From positions 1 through 15,388 of the forward strand of contig JAAXHF010000271.1 of assembly GCA_012271025.1 (NCBI GenBank): a stretch of DNA of 15,388 nt, in the 5' to 3' direction. Numbering within the stretch: the stretch's first letter is position 1; each line of letters starts with the position of its first letter. The position numbers were made by a program, and so were the translations under genes. Source of the stretch: Deltaproteobacteria bacterium. Lineage in GTDB: Bacteria; Desulfobacterota_B; Binatia; Bin18. Shown here in pieces: positions 1 through 6,088 of this stretch. The notes under the pieces were generated by a model. It was not told the origin of the DNA and searched no databases. It saw only the letters and a list, made by a program, of their open reading frames with translations.

Positions 1-461
1 GGCATGTACTGGATGCAGTTCACGCCTTTGGCGGAGCGGTCGAGCGAGTCGAGATACTCGGGGATGGTCTCCCAGTCCCAGTCCATGCCGGCCTTCATCG
101 CGTCATACGGAATGGCTTCGGTGCGGGTCATGGTCAGCATCGAGCGTTCCCGGAAATCGGGTTTGACCGGCGCAAAGCCGAAGCCGCAGTTGCCCAGCAC
201 GACTGAGGTGACGCCGTGCCAGCCCGAGATGGTGCAGTACGGGTCCCAGCGGATCTGGGCGTCATAATGGGTGTGCAGGTCGATGAAGCCGGGGGCCACG
301 ATCAGGCCGTCGGCGTCGATCACCCGTTTGGCCGAACCCGGAGCCTGCCCGCCGATCTGAGCGATTTTTCCGTCCTTGATCCACACATCGGCCCGGTAGC
401 GCGGCACCCGGGTGCCGTCAACAACGGTTCCGCCCTTGAGCTGGATATCGTATGTCGCCAT
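1..461 (-). CDS. N-acyl-D-amino-acid deacylase / D-aminoacylase family amidohydrolase (N-terminal part, cut by window edge)
   Basis: About 153 N-terminal residues of a metal-dependent hydrolase of the amidohydrolase-3 group; the rest lies to the left of the window. The start is the ATG at 459-461, with a strong SD (GGAGGAGGGAG) just upstream. The N-terminus is the usual small beta domain (KGGTVVDGT, then IKDGKIAQIG), followed by the metal-binding H-x-H motif in GFIDLHTHYDAQ (His63 and His65). The motif GNCGFGFAP follows, with Cys92 at the position of the conserved metal-site cysteine of D-aminoacylases. By family this is a cytoplasmic zinc enzyme that removes the acyl group from N-acyl-D-amino acids, or a related amidase; many homologues have unknown substrates. 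It is the last gene of a minus-strand run, 104 bases after its neighbour, with a weak promoter-like site in the gap. Family is secure, substrate is not. Confidence 0.88.
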   Translation of the reverse strand, partial: MATYDIQLKGGTVVDGTRVPRYRADVWIKDGKIAQIGGQAPGSAKRVIDADGLIVAPGFIDLHTHYDAQIRWDPYCTISGWHGVTSVVLGNCGFGFAPVKPDFRERSMLTMTRTEAIPYDAMKAGMDWDWETIPEYLDSLDRSAKGVNCIQYM

Positions 462-520
462 GTATACTCCCTCCTCCGATTGTTGCGTCCGATTATTGCA
501 TCGCGGTTGAATCGCTTCCC

Positions 521-550
521 TGTATAAAGCATGTCCGCCCGGCAGGGCAA
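521..550 (-). promoter_or_regulatory. Possible sigma70 promoter for the amidohydrolase gene
   Basis: On the minus strand, TTGCCC (545-550) and TATACA (521-526) are separated by 18 bases, each matching four of six consensus bases. The site lies about 60 bases upstream of the amidohydrolase ATG, in the only sizeable gap between that gene and the one before it. It is a weak match and could be chance. Confidence 0.25.
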
Positions 551-565
551 GAGCCGCCGCGCCGC

Positions 566-1063
566 TCACTCCATGCCCAGCACCGTGACGTCCGTCAGCC
601 GCAGGCGCTGCCGGTTCTGTTCAAACAGGCCGACGATCTTGAGCGGTGTGCCGGGCGGCGACTGGGCGACTTTGGACAGCAGGGCTCTGGGGCCGATCAG
701 GTTGAAGTCGATGCCCCGTTGACCGACTTTCTGGAGAATCATTCTGGTGCTCATCTGGGGATAGTTGGGCGCCGCAATATCCATGATTTCGTACTGGTAC
801 TGCTCGCCAAAGGAGCTGATGCCGAGGGTGACCACCTCGATATTGCCCTCCTCGGGCTTGGTGTTCAGAAAACCGCTCATCGTGATTTTAAATGGGGTCC
901 GGGAGTTCTCGTCCCACGGGTTGCTGCCCGAGCCAACCCCCAAACCCGAGCCGCCCTGTCCATAGACGCTGGGAGTGAGGGTCAGGCCAAGTGTCAGGGT
1001 CAGGCCAAGAACTAGGGCCAGGCCGAAAGCTGCTGATGCGGGCCAGCGTGTATGTCTGCGCAT
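566..1063 (-). CDS. Small exported protein of unknown function
   Basis: 165 residues. The start is supported by GGAGGAAT upstream of the ATG at 1061-1063. The N-terminus is a clear signal peptide: basic MRRHTRWP, a Leu/Thr-rich hydrophobic core with a repeated LGLTLT unit, and a likely cleavage site near VYGQ (about residue 36). A glycine/serine-rich linker follows (about 37-48), then a compact domain of about 115 residues containing one acidic/aromatic stretch (SSFGEQYQYEIMD), no cysteine and no motif I recognise. The end, PGTPLKIVGLFEQNRQRLRL, looks like beta strands. It lies 57 bases downstream of the degenerate HtrA-PDZ gene on the same strand, so both may act in the periplasm or envelope and be co-transcribed. 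No function is assigned. Confidence 0.8.
   Translation of the reverse strand: MRRHTRWPASAAFGLALVLGLTLTLGLTLTPSVYGQGGSGLGVGSGSNPWDENSRTPFKITMSGFLNTKPEEGNIEVVTLGISSFGEQYQYEIMDIAAPNYPQMSTRMILQKVGQRGIDFNLIGPRALLSKVAQSPPGTPLKIVGLFEQNRQRLRLTDVTVLGME
978..1031. repeat. Three tandem 18-base units inside a signal peptide coding region
   Basis: The unit starting AGGGTCAGGCCAA begins at 978 and 996, and a diverged copy (AGGGCCAGGCC) begins at 1014, giving a period of exactly 18 bases. It encodes a repeated six-residue Gly/Leu/Thr unit in the hydrophobic core of the signal peptide of the minus-strand gene at 566-1063. The period keeps the frame, so copy number could change without breaking the gene. Confidence 0.7.
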
Positions 1064-1120
1064 GTTATGATTCCTCCGTCTTGGTTTTCTCTAGGTGCTG
1101 CTCGGGCTCCACGGCCTCTC

Positions 1121-2206
1121 CTAGCCGGTCTGGGGTCTGGCCCAAGGCTGGGGCCGGACTTGCGCGGAGCGGGCTTCGGGATTCTGGCGTTGCTGCGGAG
1201 CCGGCTCGGTCTGAAAATATTGATCGCGGTCCAGCGAGCGCACCGGCAGGGTCTGGATGGCCGACTCGCGCAGGATCTGGAGCGGGATCTCAACCCCGGC
1301 CTCGCCCTGAGCCCACACCGCGCGGTAAAATTCGGCGCGACCGCTGACCGTCCGGTCCCCGACCCCGACGATGATATCACCCGGCCTCAGGCCGGCCTGG
1401 GCTGACGGTCCCTCGGGAATGGTGCCGGAGATGAACAGGTGGCCGCCGATCTCTTCGGTGAACAGGCCCAGCCACGGACGGGGTGGCTTGGGCGTCCGGC
1501 CGGTGGCCAGCAGAGCCGGCAGAATGGGTTTCAGCCGGTCAATCGGAATGAACATATTGCCGGGCAAACGACGCTCGCTGGGCCTGCCCTGGAGGGCGTC
1601 GCCGACAAACAGCGAGCCGATGCCGAGCAGATGACCGCCCGGTCCAATCAGCGCCGCCCCGGCCCAATTGGGGTGCGGGGGAGCGGTAAAAATCGCGTCT
1701 TCCAGCAGATATTCCCAGTAGCCGGTAAACTCCCGCCGGGCGGTGACAAGGGCCGGTCGTACGGCCTCCAGGGCGCCGTAGCTGGCCACCAGGACCTCGG
1801 TCTGCTCGGCCAGTTCGGCCGACAGGCCGAGCGGGATCGGCGAGACGGGCAGGGGTTGGGCGGTCCGTAACAGGCCAAAGCCGGTGTCATAATCATTGCC
1901 GATGAGGGTGGCTTCGACCGACCGGCCGTCCAGGCTGGTGACGGCAACATGTGCGGCTTCGAGCACGATATAGCCGACGGTCAGAATCAAACCCTCGGCG
2001 TCAATGACAATGCCGCTGGCTTCGCGCTGGGTGCCCAGCAAGCGCGCCGTGCGGGCGGTCGGTGGGATTTCGGCGCGAATATGAACAACCGCGGACAGGG
2101 CTTCGTGGATGGGGTCGTCATCGCCCGAACTCGGGACGGGTACGACCAGGAGGGCGACAAGGAACAGGAGAGACGCTGACCGAGGCAGCCGTTGAGTGAT
2201 CGGCAT
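1121..2206 (-). CDS. HtrA/S1C-type protein with PDZ domain, catalytic triad lost (probable pseudoprotease)
   Basis: 361 residues; start set by AGGAGG upstream of the ATG at 2204-2206. A signal peptide covers about residues 1-28. A trypsin-like HtrA fold follows (about 35-230) and aligns well by eye with DegP/DegQ: ASGIVIDAEG, the strand with LDGRSVEATLIGND, and a stretch around GPGGHLLGIGS. All three catalytic positions are changed. The His of T-N-N-H-V is Tyr79 (TVGYIV), the Asp of T-D-L/I-A is Gly109 (DTGFGLL), and the Ser of G-N-S-G-G is Ala182 (NWAGAAL). One PDZ domain follows (about 244-324, PWLGL then AGLRPGDIIVGVGD). The tail is Gln/Pro/Arg-rich. The reading frame is intact, so this is not a decayed gene. 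A chaperone, sensor or scaffold role in the periplasm is inferred. It lies between the metallophosphoesterase and the small exported protein genes, 47 and 57 bases apart. Confidence 0.87.
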   Translation of the reverse strand: MPITQRLPRSASLLFLVALLVVPVPSSGDDDPIHEALSAVVHIRAEIPPTARTARLLGTQREASGIVIDAEGLILTVGYIVLEAAHVAVTSLDGRSVEATLIGNDYDTGFGLLRTAQPLPVSPIPLGLSAELAEQTEVLVASYGALEAVRPALVTARREFTGYWEYLLEDAIFTAPPHPNWAGAALIGPGGHLLGIGSLFVGDALQGRPSERRLPGNMFIPIDRLKPILPALLATGRTPKPPRPWLGLFTEEIGGHLFISGTIPEGPSAQAGLRPGDIIVGVGDRTVSGRAEFYRAVWAQGEAGVEIPLQILRESAIQTLPVRSLDRDQYFQTEPAPQQRQNPEARSAQVRPQPWARPQTG

Positions 2207-2253
2207 AATAGAGTTCCTCCTTATTCCTGTCGTTCCGCACTGCTCGCCCCTTT

Positions 2254-3207
2254 TTACGCTGAAATAACCGAAAATACATCAGTCGGCAGGGTATTTTTTT
2301 CAAACGGGGTGAGCCGATACGGACCGAGCTGGTGAAAACCGCCGGAGGCCGGGTCGTAGGCGCGGATGCGGAGGCTGATCTGCACGCCGTCGGACTGACC
2401 GGGGGTCAGGCTGTACAGGTGGTACTGGGCGCTGCGTTTGGGCTTGTGACCCAGAGCCGAGGCTGAGCGTACCCCAACCACCGGAATTGCCGACCGGTGT
2501 GGTACCGGAATGCGGGTCAGGGTGGTGGTATGGGTATGGCCGTGCAGTACCAACTCGGCGCCCGACTCGGCAAGGACGCGCTGGAGGGCCTGGGTGTCGC
2601 GTAAACGCCGTCGCTGCGGCAGACCGGCTCGGGTGGGCGGGTGGTGCATCAGGACAACCCGGCAGGCCTGATCGAGGCTCCGGAGCAGGCGACCGAGCCG
2701 GGCCTGCTGGCCCGGTCCGACCCGACCGGCGGCCGACAACAGACCGGTCGGACCGACGCTCGACACGCCGAGCAGGGCGACCGGTCCGCGGCGCCGCAGG
2801 CTGGGAAACAGGTCTGGAAACAGGGGATCGACCTGCGGGGTATCGGAGCCCAGATAGGCCCGCCAGTGGGCCTGCAGGCTGGCGGTTGAGGCCGGGGTGT
2901 AGGCATCGTGGTTGCCGGGAATGAGGGTGACCTGCCGGGGGCCGCCCAGCCGCTCAAGCCAGCCCAGGGCTGCGCGCAGCTCGGTCTCGAGACCGAGGTT
3001 GGTCAGGTCTCCGGTGACCACCGTATGGTCCGGGCGCTGGCCGTGGAGATCGGCGATGAGCGCCTCCAGGATTTCGGGGCGATACTCGCGGCGACGCCGG
3101 ACGCGCCATTTGAGCCAGCTGATCGTCTGTTTGTTGAGCCGTTGCGGCAGGCAGCCGAAATGCGCCGGGGTGACGTGCAGGTCTGACAAATGGGCCAGGG
3201 TGAACAT
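2254..3207 (-). CDS. Calcineurin-like metallophosphoesterase
   Basis: 317 residues, no signal peptide. The full set of dimetal phosphoesterase motifs is present in order: D9-L-H11 (HLSDLHV), GDLTN at 66-70, GNHD at 98-101, the HHPP pair at 188-189, and GHTH at 223-226. This is the class III cyclic-nucleotide phosphodiesterase/CpdA-like arrangement, and the family hydrolyses phosphomono- or diesters such as cyclic nucleotides, nucleotides or phospholipid head groups. Which substrate applies cannot be read from the sequence. The extra basic segment WLKWRVRRRR (31-40) could lie on a membrane surface; related proteins with such insertions include lipid A precursor hydrolases, so a lipid substrate is possible but unproven. 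The gene lies 48 bases after the OsmC gene and 47 before the HtrA-like gene, all on the same strand. The SD (AAAGG) is modest. Confidence 0.9.
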   Translation of the reverse strand: MFTLAHLSDLHVTPAHFGCLPQRLNKQTISWLKWRVRRRREYRPEILEALIADLHGQRPDHTVVTGDLTNLGLETELRAALGWLERLGGPRQVTLIPGNHDAYTPASTASLQAHWRAYLGSDTPQVDPLFPDLFPSLRRRGPVALLGVSSVGPTGLLSAAGRVGPGQQARLGRLLRSLDQACRVVLMHHPPTRAGLPQRRRLRDTQALQRVLAESGAELVLHGHTHTTTLTRIPVPHRSAIPVVGVRSASALGHKPKRSAQYHLYSLTPGQSDGVQISLRIRAYDPASGGFHQLGPYRLTPFEKNTLPTDVFSVISA

Positions 3208-3255
3208 GCCGACCTTTCTGCGGCTGTCGCCAGATATGCGCCTGCCCGCTGCGGC

Positions 3256-3768
3256 TCAGCGTGGCTCGCGCGTACTTGAGACCGATAAGTCGGGGCTGCC
3301 GGACAGGGTCTGGTAGACCACGCAGTAGCGCTCGGTCAGTTTGAGCAGGGTGGCCAGCTGCTCGGGCTCGGCGTCGGAATCGATAGCGAAGCTGAGCCGA
3401 ATGCTGCTAAAACCGACCGGAGCGTCTTTTGCCACGGCCAGGGTGCCGCGAAAATCCAGGTCTCCCTCGGCTCGGATCGTTGCGTCGCGCAGGGTGACGC
3501 CAATTGACGTGGCCACCGCCCCGAGCGTGACCCCGGCACACGCGGTCAGGGCTTCCAGCAGCATGTCGCCCGAGCAGGCCGATAGACCGTCGCCGCCCGT
3601 CGCCGGATGCAGCCCGGCCTCAACCAGGGCCTGGCCGGTTTCCACTTTACAGGTGATGCCCTGGCCGAGTCGGGCCTGGGCTGTGAGGGTGACCCGAGCC
3701 GAGTCGGGCCGGTCCGTATACTGCTGCTTGAGGGGCGCTTGCAGGTCTCTCAGTTCTTGTCCGGTCAT
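3256..3768 (-). CDS. OsmC/Ohr family protein
   Basis: 170 residues from the ATG at 3766-3768, chosen because GGAGG sits nine bases upstream and the family begins close to this point; a longer reading would start at 3825 but has no such site. The OsmC core is recognisable: a first cysteine in the helix segment SGDMLLEALTACAGVTL and a second in TERYCVVYQTL, the two redox cysteines of thiol peroxidases in this family. OsmC and Ohr proteins reduce organic hydroperoxides in the cytoplasm; some homologues only bind lipids or act in unrelated pathways. It is the first gene of the minus-strand run and is divergent from the lipid gene starting at 3894, so the 125 bases between them must hold both promoters. 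The link to lipids through peroxide repair is speculation. Confidence 0.85.
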   Translation of the reverse strand: MTGQELRDLQAPLKQQYTDRPDSARVTLTAQARLGQGITCKVETGQALVEAGLHPATGGDGLSACSGDMLLEALTACAGVTLGAVATSIGVTLRDATIRAEGDLDFRGTLAVAKDAPVGFSSIRLSFAIDSDAEPEQLATLLKLTERYCVVYQTLSGSPDLSVSSTREPR

Positions 3769-3839
3769 GTGTTCCTCCAGACTGTGGGGGTGGTTGGAAC
3801 GTGGCGTTCTGGTCAGGCCGTCCATGTCTCACCGGTCTG

Positions 3840-3867
3840 CCTATACCACATCCGCCGGCTATGATAA
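3840..3867 (-). promoter_or_regulatory. Possible promoter for the OsmC gene in the divergent spacer
   Basis: On the minus strand TTATCA (3862-3867) and TATAGG (3840-3845) are 16 bases apart, each with four of six consensus matches, about 70 bases upstream of the OsmC ATG. The spacer 3769-3893 must also drive the plus-strand gene, but no convincing plus-strand promoter was found in it. Confidence 0.25.
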
Positions 3868-3893
3868 GACCGCCGGGGGGCACAGCCAAGGCG

Positions 3894-5087
3894 ATGGGTA
3901 AGGCGACGAGCGGGGTGCAAACCACCATCTGGATACTCACCGATCCGGATCAACCCGAACTCAAAATCTGGGGCATCTCGGGCGCGGAGCGTCTGCGGCG
4001 GGTGCTGGCGGCGGCCGGCATCCGGGCCGACCGGATCGGCGTCGGTCCGCTGGCCGCACTTCAGGTGCAGGGCGGGGAGGTGCTTATCGTGCGGGCCGAT
4101 TACGTGTTTGACGAACGTCTGATCCGCGCCCTGCTCGACTCGCCCGCCGCCCACAATAGCGTTGTGTTCGCCCCCGGCAGTCCGCAGCGAGCCGTTGCCG
4201 CCCGGGTCGAGGCCCGAAACCGTGAGGCTGCCCTGGCCCTCTTGTCGGACGCCGAAACCCTCCATAGCACCGGTTCCCAGGCCGGTTTGCGCGATCTCGT
4301 CCCGGGCGACTTGGTGCCGGCCTACAACCCCGCCCTCCGAAAATCCGTCGTCCCCTACGTGCTGCCCATTCAGGCGCAGCGGCTCCGCGAGATCGAGGCC
4401 TGTCTTTTCCGGGCCTCCTACAAGGGCATTACCGACGTGGTCACCAAGTGGGTCTGGCCGCGCCCGGCCCAAGCCGTTGTGCGTATCCTGGCCCGGGCCG
4501 GCGTGCGGCCGAACACAGTCACCGGCCTGAGCTGGGTGCTGGTGATTGGGGCCACCTGGCTGTTCAGCGTCGGCTCTTTTGGCCTCGGCCTGCTGGCGGC
4601 GTGGCTGATGACCTTTCTGGATACGGTCGATGGCAAGCTGGCGCGGCTCAGCCTCACCACGAGCAGAATCGGTCATGTTCTCGACCACGGGCTCGATCTG
4701 GTCCACCCGCCTTTCTGGTACCTGGCTTGGGCGGTGGGTCTGCCCGGCGGCGCGGTCTGGCTGGGGCCGGCGCTGGTGATTACCCTGCTTGGATATGTGG
4801 TGGGACGTCTGCTTGAGGGCGTTTTTCTGCTGCTGTTCAAGATGGAAATACACAGCTGGCGGCCGATTGATGCCTGGTTCCGGACGATTACGGCTCGCCG
4901 CAATCCGAATCTCATCCTGCTGTCTGTGGCCAGCCTGGGCGGCCGACCGGACTGGGGTTTGGTGGCGGTGGCGGTGTGGACGCTGTGTTCACTCGCCTTT
5001 CATAGTGTGCGTTTGCTGCAAGCGTGTGGCCAACGCTGGCGCGGCCAGCCCCTCCGGACCTGGCAGGAATCGGAGCCCGTGGGCTGA
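3894..5087 (+). CDS. CDP-alcohol phosphatidyltransferase with degenerate nucleotidyltransferase-like N-terminal domain
   Basis: 397 residues from the ATG at 3894; alternatives are ATG 3861 and GTG 3801, none with a strong SD. The C-terminal half is a polytopic membrane enzyme (about 195-380) carrying the complete signature D-x2-D-G-x2-A-R-x8-G-x3-D-x3-D: D243, D246, G247, A250, R251, G260, D264 and D268. This family swaps CMP in a CDP-activated lipid or alcohol for another alcohol. The N-terminal half (about 10-170) resembles a sugar or inositol-phosphate cytidylyltransferase (GAERLRRVLAAAGI, VLIVRADYVFDERLI), keeping the Asp of the metal-binding strand but lacking the usual G-x-G-x-R-L nucleotide loop. 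The layout recalls the archaeal inositol-1-phosphate cytidylyltransferase/DIPP synthase fusion. It heads a plus-strand run with a lipid kinase 33 bases downstream. The proposed role is attaching the polar head group of a sphingolipid; the alcohol is unknown. Confidence 0.88.
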   Translation: MGKATSGVQTTIWILTDPDQPELKIWGISGAERLRRVLAAAGIRADRIGVGPLAALQVQGGEVLIVRADYVFDERLIRALLDSPAAHNSVVFAPGSPQRAVAARVEARNREAALALLSDAETLHSTGSQAGLRDLVPGDLVPAYNPALRKSVVPYVLPIQAQRLREIEACLFRASYKGITDVVTKWVWPRPAQAVVRILARAGVRPNTVTGLSWVLVIGATWLFSVGSFGLGLLAAWLMTFLDTVDGKLARLSLTTSRIGHVLDHGLDLVHPPFWYLAWAVGLPGGAVWLGPALVITLLGYVVGRLLEGVFLLLFKMEIHSWRPIDAWFRTITARRNPNLILLSVASLGGRPDWGLVAVAVWTLCSLAFHSVRLLQACGQRWRGQPLRTWQESEPVG

Positions 5088-5120
5088 GGTCTGGTCCGGT
5101 CCCGGCGTGGTTCGCGTATC

Positions 5121-6074
5121 ATGCGCATCGGTGTTTTGAGCAATCCCCAGGCTGGCCGACAGCCTGGTCGTGTGGCCCGGCTGCGGGCGCTGTGCGAGCG
5201 GCAGCCCGATGTCGTGTATGTTGAGACCGGACCGCAGCTGGGGGTGGAAGACGCGGTCGCAGCCTTGGCCGCCCGCGATATCGGGGTGTTGGCCGTATAT
5301 GGCGGAGACGGCACCCTGCAGCGGGTGCTGACTGCAATGTTGCGCAGCCCGGCATCTGCCCGTCTGCCCCTGATCGCTCCGCTCAAGGGCGGACGAACCA
5401 ACGCCGGGGCGCTCGATATCGGGAGCCATCCCAATCCGCTCCGAGCCTTGTCGGGCCTGATGAAAACCGTCCGTCACGACAGCCTTGCCCAAGCTGTGGT
5501 GGAGCGGCCAGTGTTACGCGTCGAGCTGGGGCCGGACGAGGCTGTGCAGTACGGCTTCTTCTTTGGGCTGGGGGTGATCTATCGAACTACGGAGCTGAAA
5601 CACCGCCTGCTGCCCGAGCACTATTTTCAGGGGCCCTTGGCGTCCGGGGCAATCATCGGGCTGGTGGCGCTGCGGGCGCTGCTGGGTTCCTGCCGCGGGG
5701 TGCTGCGCCGTGACCGCCTGGACATCCGGCTTGACGGCTGCCCGCTCGCCCCGGGCTCGTTTTTGCTCGCGTTTGCCACCACCCTCGACTCGGTGCTGGG
5801 GCTGCGTCCGTTCTGGGGCCGGGAGGAGGCGCCTATTCGCTGCACTGTCGTTGCCGAGGGGGCATCGCGACGGCTGCTCGCCCCGCTCCGTATTGTCCGA
5901 GGCCGTCCGCCCCGGCCCGACGGGCCGCTGGCCGGCTATGTGAGTCACAATGTTCATCAGCTCCAGTTCCGGCTTGACTGCGGGCTTGTCATTGACGGAG
6001 AGTTGTTCGGACCAAAGGCGGGCCGGGTGGTCCGCCTCGAAGCCGACCGGCGGCTCCGATTCGTCCGGACCTGA
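5121..6074 (+). CDS. Lipid kinase, diacylglycerol/ceramide/sphingosine kinase fold
   Basis: 317 residues from ATG 5121, no strong SD. The N-terminal catalytic domain opens with LSNPQAG (6-12) and has the ATP-binding GGDGT at 61-65, the hallmark of the DAGK catalytic family. The second glycine-rich loop, usually P-x-G-T-x-N-D-F-A, reads PLKGGRTNAGALDIG here (88-101), closer in spacing to a P-x-G-G-x-T-N form; this could reflect a different acceptor lipid. The C-terminal beta domain typical of YegS-like kinases follows (about 140-317). These enzymes phosphorylate a lipid hydroxyl at the membrane surface. Beside ceramide synthesis genes, ceramide is the likely acceptor, as for the bacterial ceramide kinase of Caulobacter, but diacylglycerol cannot be excluded. 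It is 33 bases after the phosphotransferase gene and 14 before the Tam41-like gene, a probable operon. Confidence 0.88.
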   Translation: MRIGVLSNPQAGRQPGRVARLRALCERQPDVVYVETGPQLGVEDAVAALAARDIGVLAVYGGDGTLQRVLTAMLRSPASARLPLIAPLKGGRTNAGALDIGSHPNPLRALSGLMKTVRHDSLAQAVVERPVLRVELGPDEAVQYGFFFGLGVIYRTTELKHRLLPEHYFQGPLASGAIIGLVALRALLGSCRGVLRRDRLDIRLDGCPLAPGSFLLAFATTLDSVLGLRPFWGREEAPIRCTVVAEGASRRLLAPLRIVRGRPPRPDGPLAGYVSHNVHQLQFRLDCGLVIDGELFGPKAGRVVRLEADRRLRFVRT

Positions 6075-6088
6075 AAAAGAATATCACG

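Noticed and set aside
1121..2206. Active DegP/HtrA protease
   Set aside because: All three catalytic positions are substituted (Tyr79, Gly109, Ala182), so an active serine protease is not supported.
3813..4853. Long minus-strand ORF of 346 codons
   Set aside because: It lies antisense to the CDP-alcohol phosphatidyltransferase, whose catalytic motif is intact. Its product is Gln/Arg/His-rich and low in hydrophobic residues, typical of a GC-rich shadow frame.
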